DNA from: Gemmataceae bacterium
GTDB taxonomy: Bacteria > Planctomycetota > Planctomycetia > Gemmatales > Gemmataceae
NCBI GenBank assembly: GCA_020847555.1
Contig: JADLBT010000162.1
Coordinates: forward strand, 1-37,576
Length of the DNA stretch: 37,576 nt
Direction of reading: 5' to 3'
Shown here: positions 1 to 13,906 of the stretch, one piece after another
Layout of the letters: each line of letters begins with the position of its first letter
Numbering within the stretch: the first letter of the stretch is position 1
The notes under the pieces: model-generated
Database searches by the model: none
What the model saw: only the letters and a program-made list of their open reading frames with translations
What the model was told of the DNA's origin: nothing
Translations under genes and position numbers: made by a program

Positions 1-1326
1 ACCGTCGAAGCCCTCGTGGACCACGGCACGCTGGCGATCGACCGTTCGATCTTCGTCGCCGTCCCCCACCCCGGCGATCCGACCGGCCGCAACCCCTACC
101 CCCCCGACGCCGCGGCCCTCCGCCGCCACGGCACGAAGGACAAACTGCTCATTGACAGCCGTTTCTACTCCGACAAGTCGCCCGTACCCGCGTTACTCCT
201 CGCCGTCGTCTACCAGATCCTGCAGTGGCTGACCGGACTGACGGCGCAACAGGATCCGGCGACCTTCTGTTACGTCCTGACGGTCGCGTCAGCGGGCGCG
301 GCCTACGTCGCGGGCGTGTGGGCCGTCTACCGCCTGGGGCGTGTGACGGGCCTCCCCGCTCCCACCCGAGTTGCCCTGACGGCCTGTTTCGCCCTGTCCA
401 CGGTAGCCCTGGTCTACGTCCGCCACGTCAACAACCACATCCTGCTCCTGGGCGTCGCCGCTCTGCTGATGCTCGGGCTGGCCCGACTCGCCGAGGCGGC
501 GCGGGCTGGGCGCGTGTCGTGGGGCCGACTCGCCAGCCTGGGCACCCTGGCGGGACTGGGGTACGCGATCGACCTCGGCGCCGGGCCGGTCCTGTTCGCG
601 TGTACGGCGGTACTGGTGACATGGCGTTGTCGCAGCCTCAGAGCCGCGGCGCTGTTCGTTCTGGCCGCCGCGCCGTGGCTGGCGCTGCACCACGCAGTCA
701 ACTACGCGGTCGGCGGGACGTTTGGACCCGCCAACGCCGTCCCGGAGTATTTCCTGTGGGAGGGCTGTCCGTTCACCCCGCAGAACATGACGGGGGCGTG
801 GAATCACGAGAACCTTGGCGGGTTCGTCGTCTACGCCCTCGCCCTGCTGTTCGGCAAGCACGGGTTCATCGGCCACAACCTGCCGCTGTTTCTGGCCGTG
901 CCGGCGCTCGTGGCGCTGCTCTGGCGGCGCGTCCCGGAGTTACCGGAACTCCTCTTCGTCGGGTTCTGGTGCGGCGGGACGTGGCTGGCATACGCCATCA
1001 CGTCGCGCAACTACTCCGGCCAGTGCTGTTCGGTGCGCTGGTTCGTGCCGCTGCTGGCGCCGGCGTTCTACGCGCTGGCCGTGTACCTGGCCCGCTGCCC
1101 GCGCTGCCGCACCGACCTGCTGCTCCTGGGCGGGTGGGGGGCGGTGCTGACGGCGGTGGCGTGGTGGTACGGTCCGTGGATCCGGCACATGGTCCCTGCC
1201 TTTTGGCCGCTGCAAGGCGCGGCCCTGCTCTCCTGGTTGGCGTGGCGGGGTCGGGTCAACCGCGGAGCGGAACCAGGCCAGGGTGTGGCGGCGTCGTCCC
1301 CTGACTGCTCCGCCCGGGCAGCGTAG
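1..1326 (+). CDS. Polytopic membrane protein, GT39-like, 5' partial
   Basis: The reading frame is open from the first base, so the gene begins upstream of the window; a GTG at 16 is only an internal candidate. The opening stretch (TVEALVDHGTLAIDRS, then IDSRFYSDKSPVPALLLA) resembles the first periplasmic loop of planctomycete membrane proteins related to dolichyl-phosphate-mannose/glycosyltransferase family 39 enzymes. About ten hydrophobic segments follow, including VYQILQWLTGL, CYVLTVASAGAAYVAGVW and WFVPLLAPAFYALAVYL. The protein ends in a short polar tail. It probably sits in the cytoplasmic membrane and may transfer a sugar from a lipid carrier, but no catalytic residue can be assigned because the N-terminus is missing. 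The downstream methyltransferase and sugar-nucleotide genes fit a surface-glycan setting, which is an inference. Confidence 0.7.
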   Translation, partial: TVEALVDHGTLAIDRSIFVAVPHPGDPTGRNPYPPDAAALRRHGTKDKLLIDSRFYSDKSPVPALLLAVVYQILQWLTGLTAQQDPATFCYVLTVASAGAAYVAGVWAVYRLGRVTGLPAPTRVALTACFALSTVALVYVRHVNNHILLLGVAALLMLGLARLAEAARAGRVSWGRLASLGTLAGLGYAIDLGAGPVLFACTAVLVTWRCRSLRAAALFVLAAAPWLALHHAVNYAVGGTFGPANAVPEYFLWEGCPFTPQNMTGAWNHENLGGFVVYALALLFGKHGFIGHNLPLFLAVPALVALLWRRVPELPELLFVGFWCGGTWLAYAITSRNYSGQCCSVRWFVPLLAPAFYALAVYLARCPRCRTDLLLLGGWGAVLTAVAWWYGPWIRHMVPAFWPLQGAALLSWLAWRGRVNRGAEPGQGVAASSPDCSARAA

Positions 1327-1373
1327 GAAGCCGTCGGCGCGGGCCGGAGATCCGGGCCGCGCTCATCCTGCGG

Positions 1374-1403
1374 TTGACCGCGCCGCTCCTTCCGGGCTAT
1401 ATT
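1374..1403 (+). promoter_or_regulatory. Sigma70-like promoter of the methyltransferase gene
   Basis: TTGACC at 1374-1379 and TATATT at 1398-1403 are separated by 18 bases. Transcription would start near 1410, about 40 bases before the ATG at 1453. Both hexamers match five of six consensus positions. Confidence 0.5.
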
Positions 1404-1452
1404 CCCCAGCCGGCACGATGCCGATGTAGGGGAGCGTGGAGGGAGCACGCCG

Positions 1453-2517
1453 ATGGGCTTTTTGCCGTTCGACCTGGACGCCTCGGTCACGGACACCCCG
1501 AAGCCGACCGTCGAATGGGAAGAGAGTAACTGCCTGCTCTGCGACGGGCGCCGGTGGTCGATCCTGGTCGAGGCGCCGGACCCGGCGCCAGGCTGCGGCG
1601 GATTCTGGTTCGCCGTCGTGCAGTGCCAGGACTGCGGGCTATGCTTCACCAACCCCCGCCCGAGCCCCCGGTCGATCGTCCAGTTCTACCCCGACGAGTA
1701 CCTCCCGCATCACAACCGGCCGCACCCGGGCCGGTCCTGGTGGCGGTCCCTCTGGCCGCGCCGGCGGGCGTCCCGCGCCCGGCGGACGGTGGCGTGGCAC
1801 GGAGAGGGTCGGTTGCTCGACTTCGGGTGCGGCGGCGGCGGATTCCTCGAGCGGATGAGCCGGACGGGCTGGCAGGTGACCGGCCTGGATCTGTCCGAGG
1901 CGGCCGTCGAGCGCGTCCGGTCCGAACTCGGACTGTCCGCCCTGGCCGGGTCACTCCCCCATCCCGCCCTGCCCGAGCAGGCGTTCGACGTGATTACCAT
2001 GTGGCAGGCACTTGAGCACGTCCACCGGCCGCTGGACGTGCTGCGGGCCGCCCACCGCCTCCTCGCCCCGGGCGGGAAGCTGGTCGTCGAGGTGCCGAAC
2101 ATCGACAGTCTGCCGTTCCGGTGGTTCGGACGCGGGTGGTTCGGGCTGGACCTGCCGCGACACTTGACCCATTTCGTCCCGGCAACGCTGACGCGCATGC
2201 TGGAGCGGGCCGGGTTTCAGCCGGATCCGGTGACAACGCTCCGTCACAGCAACTGGCTGCGCGCGTCCGCCCGGCTGGCGTGCCGGCTGAAGGGGTCGGG
2301 TCTGTGGCGGGGCTGGCTGCGGTCGAAGGTCGGGTCGGGCCTGGCGAGCTGGGTCGCCCACCTGACCGGCCGGTCCGACTGCATCCGGGTGACCGCCGTC
2401 AAGGCGGAACCCGGACCCGCGGCCCAGGCGGAGGTCGGCCGGACGGCGGGGGCCGAAGCGCCAGTCAGGTCGTCCCGGACCCGCCGCCCCCCTGGAGGCC
2501 GATTCCGTAGTATGTGA
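1453..2517 (+). CDS. Class I SAM-dependent methyltransferase with N-terminal Cys cluster
   Basis: The 354-residue product has an N-terminal zinc-ribbon-like part (CLLC, then CQDCGLCF) followed by NPRPSP and FYPDEY, typical of Methyltransf_23-type enzymes. The SAM-binding glycine motif is [15 protein letters not shown], with [12 protein letters not shown] as the next strand and acidic turn. [15 protein letters not shown] and [12 protein letters not shown] are the later class I motifs. The region [10 protein letters not shown] is common in methyltransferases of sugar and surface-polymer clusters. The ATG at 1453 has GGAGGGAG about seven bases upstream. The substrate cannot be read from the sequence. 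The 3' end overlaps the convergent ugd gene by 53 bp, so the basic C-terminal tail ([13 protein letters not shown]) is encoded opposite the last codons of ugd. Confidence 0.9.
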   Translation: MGFLPFDLDASVTDTPKPTVEWEESNCLLCDGRRWSILVEAPDPAPGCGGFWFAVVQCQDCGLCFTNPRPSPRSIVQFYPDEYLPHHNRPHPGRSWWRSLWPRRRASRARRTVAWHGEGRLLDFGCGGGGFLERMSRTGWQVTGLDLSEAAVERVRSELGLSALAGSLPHPALPEQAFDVITMWQALEHVHRPLDVLRAAHRLLAPGGKLVVEVPNIDSLPFRWFGRGWFGLDLPRHLTHFVPATLTRMLERAGFQPDPVTTLRHSNWLRASARLACRLKGSGLWRGWLRSKVGSGLASWVAHLTGRSDCIRVTAVKAEPGPAAQAEVGRTAGAEAPVRSSRTRRPPGGRFRSM

Positions 2518-3790
2518 ACCCGCGCGCCTCCATCGCCTGCGGCTCGTACAGGTTCCGGCCGTCGAAGATAACGGGGGCGCGCAGCAGGCCGCGCATCACG
2601 TCGAAGTTCGGCCGGCGGAACTCCTGCCACTCGGTCACAACCGCCAGCGCGTCCGCCCCCTCCAGCGCTCCGTAAGGCTTGTCGCAGTAGACCAGCCGGT
2701 CGCCGTAGACGGCGCGGACGTTGGGGATCGCCTCCGGGTCGTGGACGCGCACCGTCACCCCCTCGGCGAGCAACTCGTCGATCAGCACCAGCGCCGGCGC
2801 CTCGCGGATGTCGTCGGTGCGTGGCTTGAACGCCAGCCCCCAGACGGCGAGCGTCTTCCCCTTCAGGTCGGCCCCGTAGTGGGCGCGGATCTTCTGCCCC
2901 AGGACGCGCTTCTGGGCCTCGTTCACCTCGTTGACCGCCTGCATGATGCGAGGGAGCAGGCCAGCCTGGCGCGCCATGCAGATCAACGAATGCACATCTT
3001 TCGGGAAGCACGATCCCCCGTACCCGGCGCCGGGGAACAGGAACTGGAAGCCGATGCGCTCGTCGTGGCCGATGCCGCGGCGGACGTCGTTGATGTCGGC
3101 CCGCATGCGCTCGCACAGGTTGGCCATCTCGTTGATGAAGCTGATCTTCGTCGCGAGCATGGCGTTGGCGACGTACTTGGTCATCTCGGCGCTCTCCGGC
3201 GACATGACCAGGAACGGCCGCTCGGTGCGCAGGAACGGGGTGTACAGCTCGCGCAGCGCCTCCCCGACCTCGGGCCGGCGCACGCCGACGACGACCCGGT
3301 CCGGCTTCATGAAGTCATCGACCGCGGCCCCCTCCTTGAGGAACTCCGGGTTGCTCGCCACGTCAACCGGGTGGCGGGCCCGGGCTGCCACCCGGTCCGC
3401 GACGGCGCGGGTGGTGCCGACCGGGACGGTGCTCTTGATGATGAGGATCTTCGGCCCGTTGAGAACGTCCGCGAACGCATCCGCGACCGCCCACAGGGCC
3501 GTCAGGTCGGCGGACCCGTCGGCCGCCTGCGGGGTGCCGACGGCGACGAAGACCAGGTCGGCCCGCTGGACCCCGCTGGCGAGATCCGTGGTGAAGGCCA
3601 GGCGCGCCTCGCGGCGGTTCCGCTGCACCAGTTCGAGCAGGCCCGGCTCGTAGATCGGCAGCCGGCCGGCCTCCAGCGTCGCGATCTTGCCGGCGTCCTT
3701 GTCGATGCCGATGACCTCGTTGCCGCTCTCCGCCAGGCAGGTGGCGGTGACGAGCCCGACGTACCCCGTCCCGATGACTGCGATCTTCAA
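2465..3790 (-). CDS. ugd: UDP-glucose 6-dehydrogenase
   Basis: This 441-residue enzyme oxidises UDP-glucose to UDP-glucuronate with two NAD+. The Rossmann motif GTGYVG is at residues 7-12. [14 protein letters not shown] and the catalytic cysteine in [12 protein letters not shown] are both present, as is the C-terminal UDP-binding domain ([16 protein letters not shown]). The frame stays open far upstream, but homology begins at [13 protein letters not shown] therefore place the start at the TTG at 3790, which has AAGGAG eight bases before it. The gene follows rmlB by 56 bp and probably shares its transcript, supplying activated sugars for surface glycans. Its 3' end overlaps the convergent methyltransferase gene by 53 bp. 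Confidence 0.95.
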   Translation of the reverse strand: MKIAVIGTGYVGLVTATCLAESGNEVIGIDKDAGKIATLEAGRLPIYEPGLLELVQRNRREARLAFTTDLASGVQRADLVFVAVGTPQAADGSADLTALWAVADAFADVLNGPKILIIKSTVPVGTTRAVADRVAARARHPVDVASNPEFLKEGAAVDDFMKPDRVVVGVRRPEVGEALRELYTPFLRTERPFLVMSPESAEMTKYVANAMLATKISFINEMANLCERMRADINDVRRGIGHDERIGFQFLFPGAGYGGSCFPKDVHSLICMARQAGLLPRIMQAVNEVNEAQKRVLGQKIRAHYGADLKGKTLAVWGLAFKPRTDDIREAPALVLIDELLAEGVTVRVHDPEAIPNVRAVYGDRLVYCDKPYGALEGADALAVVTEWQEFRRPNFDVMRGLLRAPVIFDGRNLYEPQAMEARGFTYYGIGLQGGGGSGTT

Positions 3791-3846
3791 GTGACGTGCT
3801 CCTTGGCGGCCAGGCGCGTGGTGTGGGCGAGGTTCCTCCGCCTCGC

Positions 3847-4863
3847 CTACGCCAGCCGCCCGTACTGCTTCTCGTAATACTTCAGGTACTCGCCGCTGCG
3901 CACGCCTGCGACCCAGTCGGCGTGATCGACGTACCACTGCACCGTGTCGCGCAGCCCCTGCTCGAACGACACGGACGGCCGCCAGCCCAGCTCGCGCTCG
4001 ATCTTGGTGCAGTCGATCGCGTACCGGCGGTCGTGGCCGGGGCGGTCCGGGACATACCGGATCAGCGAGCGCGGCTTGCCCATCAGGTCGAGCAGGGTGT
4101 GCGTCAGTTCCAGGTTCGTCTTCTCGCACCGGCCGCCAGCGTTGTACACCTCGCCCGACCGGCCCCGGCGGCGCACCACATCGATGGCCGCGCAGTGGTC
4201 GCGGACGTGGATCCAGTCGCGAACGTTCTGGCCGTCGCCGTACACCGGCACCGGCTCGTCGCGCAGCAGGTTCGTGATGAACAGCGGGATCAGCTTCTCC
4301 GGGAAGTGGTACGGGCCGTAGTTGTTCGAGCAGCGTGTGATGACCGCGTCCAGCCCGAACGTGTGGACGTAGCTGCGCACCAGCAGGTCGGCGGCCGCCT
4401 TGCTGGCGGCGTAGGGGCTGTTCGGGGCGAGCGGCGTCTGCTCGGTGAAGTACCCGGTCGGCCCCAGGCTCCCGTACACCTCGTCGGTCGATACCTGGTG
4501 GTAGCGCGGCACCTTGAACGCGCGCGCGGCGTCGAGGAGGACCTGCGTGCCGACGACGTTCGTATGGACGAACGGCCCGGAGTCCTGGATGCTGCGGTCC
4601 ACATGGCTCTCGGCGGCGAAGTTGACGATCGCGCTGACCCCGCCGCCGAGGGCGTCGCGCACCTGCTGGCGGTCGGTGATGTCGCCGCGGATGAACCGAT
4701 AGCGCGGGTTGTCGGCGAGATCGGCGAGGTTCTGCAGGTTGCCCGCGTAGGTCAGCTGGTCGAAGTTGATGACGTGGGCCTCGGGGTCGGTCTGGAGCAG
4801 GTAGCGGATGTAGTTGCTGCCGATGAATCCGCAGCCGCCGGTGACCAGGATCGGGGCAGGCAT
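3847..4863 (-). CDS. rmlB: dTDP-glucose 4,6-dehydratase
   Basis: The 338-residue product is an extended short-chain dehydrogenase that converts dTDP-glucose to dTDP-4-keto-6-deoxyglucose, the second step of dTDP-rhamnose synthesis. The NAD-binding motif GGCGFIG is at residues 9-15. The Asp-Glu pair of the RmlB active site is in STDEVYGS, and the catalytic Tyr and Lys are in YAASK. The motifs [14 protein letters not shown] and the C-terminal [12 protein letters not shown] are characteristic of RmlB. The ATG at 4863 has a weak AAGGGA upstream. rmlA, rmlC and rmlD are not in the window, so the pathway is split across the genome. The gene is probably the first of a two-gene unit with ugd. Confidence 0.95.
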   Translation of the reverse strand: MPAPILVTGGCGFIGSNYIRYLLQTDPEAHVINFDQLTYAGNLQNLADLADNPRYRFIRGDITDRQQVRDALGGGVSAIVNFAAESHVDRSIQDSGPFVHTNVVGTQVLLDAARAFKVPRYHQVSTDEVYGSLGPTGYFTEQTPLAPNSPYAASKAAADLLVRSYVHTFGLDAVITRCSNNYGPYHFPEKLIPLFITNLLRDEPVPVYGDGQNVRDWIHVRDHCAAIDVVRRRGRSGEVYNAGGRCEKTNLELTHTLLDLMGKPRSLIRYVPDRPGHDRRYAIDCTKIERELGWRPSVSFEQGLRDTVQWYVDHADWVAGVRSGEYLKYYEKQYGRLA

Positions 4864-4902
4864 GCCAGTCCCTTTCGCGAAAAGTGGGCCGGTTGACGCC
4901 CC

Positions 4903-4932
4903 TATCTAAGCGGATCCAGGCGCGGGAGGCAA
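4903..4932 (-). promoter_or_regulatory. Weak sigma70-like promoter candidate for rmlB-ugd
   Basis: Read on the minus strand, TTGCCT (4932-4927) and TAGATA (4908-4903) are 18 bases apart and about 40 bases upstream of the rmlB start. The matches are only moderate. Confidence 0.3.
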
Positions 4933-4965
4933 GGGCGAGCGGGCCGGACGCCGCACCGCCGGCGC

Positions 4966-4993
4966 TTGAATTCCGGGCCGGCAACCCTATCAT
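4966..4993 (+). promoter_or_regulatory. Sigma70-like promoter candidate for the MBL-fold gene
   Basis: TTGAAT (4966-4971) and TATCAT (4988-4993) are separated by 16 bases. A start near 5000 would leave a leader of about 68 bases before the ATG at 5068. Confidence 0.4.
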
Positions 4994-5067
4994 GACGCTG
5001 TCTCGCGGCCTGAGCACCCGTTCCTGGTCGGCACCTCTCCGCGGCGGCCTCGGGAGTGGACGGAATC

Positions 5068-5871
5068 ATGCAGCCCCGGAAATACCTCTTCCCCCACGTC
5101 ATCGAGATGAACTACCAGGCGGGCCGGCCGCTCGGGGTGAACGTCTACCTGATCGACGGCGGGGAGGAATTCCTGCTGATCGACATCGGCTACCTCGACA
5201 CGGTGGACGAGATGGTCGAGTTGATCCGGCGGATGGACTTCAACCTGTCCAGCTGCAAGATGGTGATCGCCACCCACGCCGACGCCGACCACATCCAGGG
5301 CATCGCCCGGGCACGCGACCTGCTGAAGACGAAGGTGGCCGGCCACCCGCTGACCGCCGAACCGCTGGAGACCGGCGATGAGGTGATGACCTACGCCACC
5401 ATCAAGGCGCAGGACTTCGCCATCGAGATGCCGCGCTGCAAGGTGGACGTGCTGCTGAACGAGGGGGACGTGATCGAGGTCGGCGACCAGAAGGTGACCG
5501 TCTGGCACACGCCGGGCCACACGGCCGGCCAGCTCAGCTTCAGGATGGGCAACCTGCTGTTCAGCGGCGACAACATCTACAAGGACAGCTGCGTCGGCGT
5601 GATCGACGCCCACCACGGCTCGAACATCCCGGAGTTCCTGGCGTCGCTCAAGCGGATCCTGCGCGACGACGCGGAGTACCTGCTGCCGAGCCACGGGCCG
5701 GTGTTCCGCCGCGACAACCGCATCATCCAGAAGGCGATCGACCGGCTGACGCAGTACCAGTACATGGCGGACTTCGGGACGTGCGCGGTCGCGTGGCCGC
5801 TGCTGGACGAGTGGAAGGCGAGCGTGCTGGCGGGCCGCATGCCGGACTTCAGCAAGGAGAAGCCGCGGTAG
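5068..5871 (+). CDS. MBL-fold metallo-hydrolase
   Basis: The 267-residue product has the metallo-beta-lactamase fold. The metal motif is HADADH (residues 70-75), an HxDxDH variant of HxHxDH seen in many MBL hydrolases. It is followed by the third-ligand strand HTPGHTAGQLSF, FSGDN and the C-terminal LPSHGPVF. There is no signal peptide, so it should act in the cytoplasm. The substrate is unknown; glyoxalase II-like thioester or lactone hydrolysis is possible. I chose the ATG at 5068, with GGGAG about 11 bases upstream; a GTG at 5056 in the same frame is an alternative. The gene is divergent from rmlB and ends 12 bp from the convergent DUF4058 gene, so it is probably monocistronic. Confidence 0.9.
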   Translation: MQPRKYLFPHVIEMNYQAGRPLGVNVYLIDGGEEFLLIDIGYLDTVDEMVELIRRMDFNLSSCKMVIATHADADHIQGIARARDLLKTKVAGHPLTAEPLETGDEVMTYATIKAQDFAIEMPRCKVDVLLNEGDVIEVGDQKVTVWHTPGHTAGQLSFRMGNLLFSGDNIYKDSCVGVIDAHHGSNIPEFLASLKRILRDDAEYLLPSHGPVFRRDNRIIQKAIDRLTQYQYMADFGTCAVAWPLLDEWKASVLAGRMPDFSKEKPR

Positions 5872-5883
5872 ATCCGCTTGTTC

Positions 5884-6648
5884 CTACGAACCGTGCGGCG
5901 GCTTCGGCGCGATGGCCAGCACGTCGCGCCAGTAGGTCGGCATGGCCTCCCAGGCCGACTGGTATGTTGCTTCCAGCGGCACCAGCACGTACACCTCCGG
6001 GGTCAGAAAGAGCGGCATCTCGGGTAGCGTGTCGCCGACCGCGACAAACTCAATGAAGGCTTCCGCGCCGGGGCCGCCGACATACCCAACACACGTCAAC
6101 TGCCTGTCCTCCGGGAGTCCGAAGTCCGCGCCGCAATCCTCACCCCAGACGGCGCCGTGAATCCCTTGCGGGTCGCGTGCGCCCGGCGGGAATAGATCAA
6201 CGAGCAAGAGGTGGATGCCGGCCGCGAGCGCCTCCCGCGCCTTCCGCACGAACGCATTCAGTCCGTTCTGGTTGTTCTTGTTCCCCGGTGAGACGATCTC
6301 CACCAGCGCCACCACCTGGTGGTTGCTCACATGTCGAATCGTGACCGCCTTCGCCTTTGCGGCGTAACGGTTCGCGTCTGAGTGCATTCGAAGCCGGACC
6401 CGGGGTGGCGTCACCGCCAGGGCGACGCCGCCTTCCGGGAAGTCGGGAGTGGGCGGGGTGCCGTTCCCACCCGGTCGTCGCAGCGTCAGGATGTCCGGCC
6501 CGAGACCGCCGACAATCTGCTCGGGCAGGGCGTAGTAGTCGGCCGGCAAGAGTCCACGGTTGAGTGCGCGTGAAATCTCCGTGATCCAGTCGTGGTGAAA
6601 TGCATGAAATATGCCCGCATCAACACGGGTCCAGTCGTGTATCGGCAT
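5884..6648 (-). CDS. DUF4058 family protein
   Basis: The 254-residue product begins MPIHDWTRVDAGIFHAFHHD, the hallmark start of DUF4058, a family without a settled function that is common in planctomycetes and cyanobacteria. The ATG at 6648 has GGAG about eight bases upstream. The central part reads VVALVEIVSPGNKNNQNG (Glu about residue 117), then a helix and LLLVDLFPPG. This strand-Glu-helix-strand pattern recalls the PD-(D/E)XK nuclease fold of Uma2-like proteins, but that is inference and the catalytic set is not certain. There is no signal peptide or membrane segment. It lies 38 bp downstream of cobS on the same strand, and a perfect TATAAT overlaps the cobS stop codon, so it may have its own promoter. 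Confidence 0.85.
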   Translation of the reverse strand: MPIHDWTRVDAGIFHAFHHDWITEISRALNRGLLPADYYALPEQIVGGLGPDILTLRRPGGNGTPPTPDFPEGGVALAVTPPRVRLRMHSDANRYAAKAKAVTIRHVSNHQVVALVEIVSPGNKNNQNGLNAFVRKAREALAAGIHLLLVDLFPPGARDPQGIHGAVWGEDCGADFGLPEDRQLTCVGYVGGPGAEAFIEFVAVGDTLPEMPLFLTPEVYVLVPLEATYQSAWEAMPTYWRDVLAIAPKPPHGS

Positions 6649-6685
6649 GGTAGTTTCTCCACGAACCACGCGACAGCCCAGGGAT

Positions 6686-6691
6686 ATTATA
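6686..6691 (-). promoter_or_regulatory. Possible -10 box of the DUF4058 gene
   Basis: TATAAT reads on the minus strand here, overlapping the cobS stop codon and 38 bases before the DUF4058 ATG. No convincing -35 hexamer is seen at 16-18 bases. Confidence 0.3.
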
Positions 6692-7433
6692 CTGCCGCCA
6701 GCAGGAACACCGTCTCGGCCAGCTCGATCCCCGCACCGAGACAGTCCCCCGTCACCCCACCAAGGCGGCGTTGACAGACCACCGTCAGCACCAGCACCGC
6801 CGCGAGCCCCGCCACCGCCCCGAGCGCGACGCCCGGCCAGGCCGCCCCGACCGCCGCGCCGGCCGCCGCGGCGCCGCCCAGCGCCGCGAACAGCCCCAGC
6901 TCCCACCGCCGTGACGCCTCGATCAGCGCCTTGCCCGTCCCTTCCGGCCGCGGGTACTTCGACACGGCCGCCATGCACAGCACCAGGCACCGGCTCACGG
7001 CCACCGCCCCACCGACCACCCAGGGCGCCTCCCGCGGCCAGCGCAGCACCTCCGTCAGCAGCACGAACTTGCCGAGCAGCAGCAGCACCGCGCCCGCCAG
7101 ACCGAACGTCCCGATATGGGGATCCTTCATGATCCGCAGCCGGTCCGCGGGCGTGCGGCCGCCGAACAGGCCGTCGCACAGGTCGCAGAACCCGTCCAGG
7201 TGCAGCGCCCCCGCCAGCACCACCCACGCGGCCAGGACGAGCACGGCGGTCAGCGACGGCGATTTGCCCCACAGGCCGAGCAGCGCCGTCCAGCCCGCGA
7301 GCGCGGCACCGAGCAGAATGCCGACGACGGGATACCAGAAGCGCGACCGCGCCACCATCGCCGGGTCGGGCAGCGTCCGGAAGCGGATCGGCACGGTAGT
7401 GAGGAAGGCGAGCGCGACGAGGCAGCTGCGCAT
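6687..7433 (-). CDS. cobS: Adenosylcobinamide-GDP ribazoletransferase
   Basis: The 248-residue integral membrane enzyme joins adenosylcobinamide-GDP to alpha-ribazole in the last part of the cobalamin nucleotide-loop pathway. The family signature is visible: GALHLDGFCDLCDGLFGG, then DRLRIMKDPHIGTFG. Several hydrophobic helices follow, including AGAVLLLLGKFVLL and AALGGAAAAGAAVGAAW, and the end is GGVTGDCLGAGIELAETV. The frame extends upstream to 7520, but homology begins at MRSCLVALAFLTTVP, so I use the ATG at 7433, although no strong ribosome binding site precedes it. The other cob genes are not nearby. An inverted repeat at 7449-7503 separates it from the giant gene upstream. Confidence 0.93.
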   Translation of the reverse strand: MRSCLVALAFLTTVPIRFRTLPDPAMVARSRFWYPVVGILLGAALAGWTALLGLWGKSPSLTAVLVLAAWVVLAGALHLDGFCDLCDGLFGGRTPADRLRIMKDPHIGTFGLAGAVLLLLGKFVLLTEVLRWPREAPWVVGGAVAVSRCLVLCMAAVSKYPRPEGTGKALIEASRRWELGLFAALGGAAAAGAAVGAAWPGVALGAVAGLAAVLVLTVVCQRRLGGVTGDCLGAGIELAETVFLLAAV

Positions 7434-7448
7434 GAGGGGTAAGCGGTC

Positions 7449-7503
7449 GCCGCTTGCGGCTTCGCGTCGAGCGCCGGAGACTTGACGCGAAGCCGCAAGC
7501 GGC
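7449..7503. repeat. Perfect inverted repeat, 20-bp arms
   Basis: Arms 7449-7468 and 7484-7503 are exact reverse complements separated by 15 bases. The arm contains CGCTTGCGGCTTCGCG. The repeat fills most of the 83 bp between the giant gene and cobS and could fold in RNA as a terminator-like or attenuating stem, but it has no T-run. Confidence 0.85.
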
Positions 7504-7516
7504 AGGGGTGGCGGGG

Positions 7517-12754
<5,238 letters not shown>

Positions 12755-12801
12755 GCGCTGTACTCGGAGCGGGCGGTCAGGGAAGGTCCGAAGTACAGGG
12801 C

Positions 12802-12828
12802 ATTATAGAGAATCGCTTTTTACCGCAA
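12802..12828 (-). promoter_or_regulatory. Promoter candidate of the giant gene
   Basis: A perfect TATAAT reads on the minus strand at 12807-12802. TTGCGG at 12828-12823 would be the -35 hexamer, with a short 15-base spacer. The expected start near 12795 gives a leader of about 40 bases. Confidence 0.45.
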
Positions 12829-12853
12829 CATCGTCGCCGTTTCCAGTCCCGTG

Positions 12854-13723
12854 CTATCGCCCCAGCAGGCGAATGCGGCCGGCCGCCAGCGCCTCCACGT
12901 CCCAGCGGCCGTGGCGCTCGCGCACCAGCCGCGCGATCGCCTCGGCGCCCGCCCGACTGGTGACCGCCGACGAGTGGCCGCCGTTGAACAGGTACGCGGG
13001 AATGCCCTGGGACTGCAGATCCTCCGTCCACTGAGACGAGGTCGCCACCACGCCGTCGCCGTTCGCCTCCCGGTTGAGCCACGGAATCGGCAGGCCCAGG
13101 CGGCAGACGAGGCAGACAAAATCGACGTGGCCGGGGATCCGCTTGTCCGCCCGGTCCCGCAACACCTGGGTCCGATTGCGCCTGGTGAGCGAGGCCAGGA
13201 AGTCCTCCTGTGCCTGGCGTGCGACGAACCGCGCCCGCGCCAGTCCCGACCCGGCATTGGGCGAACCGACCTGGATCGCGCGCGTCACGCCGACGTCCGG
13301 ATAATCTTCGACAAACTGCCGCACCACCAGGCCGCCGGCGCTGTGGCCGACCAGCACCACCTCCCGATACCCCAGCTTCCGTAATTGCCGCACACTGTTG
13401 CGCAACCCAGGGGAGCGAACGACCCGGCCGAGCGGCACTTCCTGGCTGTAGCAGAAGGAAAAGAGGTCGTTCTCTTTCTGGAGGGTCTGCACCAGGGTGC
13501 TGTCCGGCAGTTGCCAGTCGGCCCACTCCGCGACGGTGGCGCTATGGCCGCTAAAGGGGTGGAGGTGCAGGCCGTGGACCAGCACAACTGCGCGCTCCCG
13601 GCCCGGCGACCGCTCGAAGGCCGCCCACTCGCGGTGGACGGGGGCAACCTGGGCGAAGCGCGTCTCCGGCGAGGCGGGGGGCGTCAGGAAGGCGGCGTAA
13701 ATCAATGCGAGCGAGATATTCAT
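12854..13723 (-). CDS. Alpha/beta hydrolase (lipase-like), probably secreted
   Basis: The 289-residue product has the oxyanion-hole motif VVLVHGLHLHPF and the nucleophile elbow GHSAGG with Ser128, as in lipases and PGAP1-like esterases. The C-terminal histidine is probably the one in NGGHSSAVTS, and an Asp in NREANGDGVVATSS could complete the triad. The N-terminus (MNISLALIYAAFLTPPASP) looks like a short, weak signal peptide. The ATG at 13723 has AGG close upstream. The substrate cannot be told; a lipid or other ester is likely. The gene precedes the giant redox gene on the same strand, but that gene has its own TATAAT box, so cotranscription is doubtful. Confidence 0.85.
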   Translation of the reverse strand: MNISLALIYAAFLTPPASPETRFAQVAPVHREWAAFERSPGRERAVVLVHGLHLHPFSGHSATVAEWADWQLPDSTLVQTLQKENDLFSFCYSQEVPLGRVVRSPGLRNSVRQLRKLGYREVVLVGHSAGGLVVRQFVEDYPDVGVTRAIQVGSPNAGSGLARARFVARQAQEDFLASLTRRNRTQVLRDRADKRIPGHVDFVCLVCRLGLPIPWLNREANGDGVVATSSQWTEDLQSQGIPAYLFNGGHSSAVTSRAGAEAIARLVRERHGRWDVEALAAGRIRLLGR

Positions 13724-13906
13724 GATACCTGCGCGTGGAAGCGGGAAGGATCTGCCCGACGGCTCGATCCGGATGGTTTCGGTGTCCTGGTGGGCACCGT
13801 GCGGGGGCAGATATAACGTCGGCCGGCAGACTTCGCAACGGTCACTCTCCCGCGCCCGGCCGACGGTTTTACTTGACGGGGGTACAGGTCAGACCGGCCG
13901 TAGCGG

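Noticed and set aside
1799..1821. TGGCACG...TTGCT as a sigma54 element inside the methyltransferase gene
   Set aside because: GG and GC are about 17 bases apart instead of ten, and it lies within a coding region.
3796..4896. Long open frame on the plus strand opposite rmlB
   Set aside because: rmlB on the minus strand has full family motifs; the opposite frame is a by-product of high GC and gives no recognisable protein.
5056..5067. GTG at 5056 as the MBL-fold start
   Set aside because: It adds only four residues (MDGI) and would lie on the GGGAG that serves the ATG at 5068.
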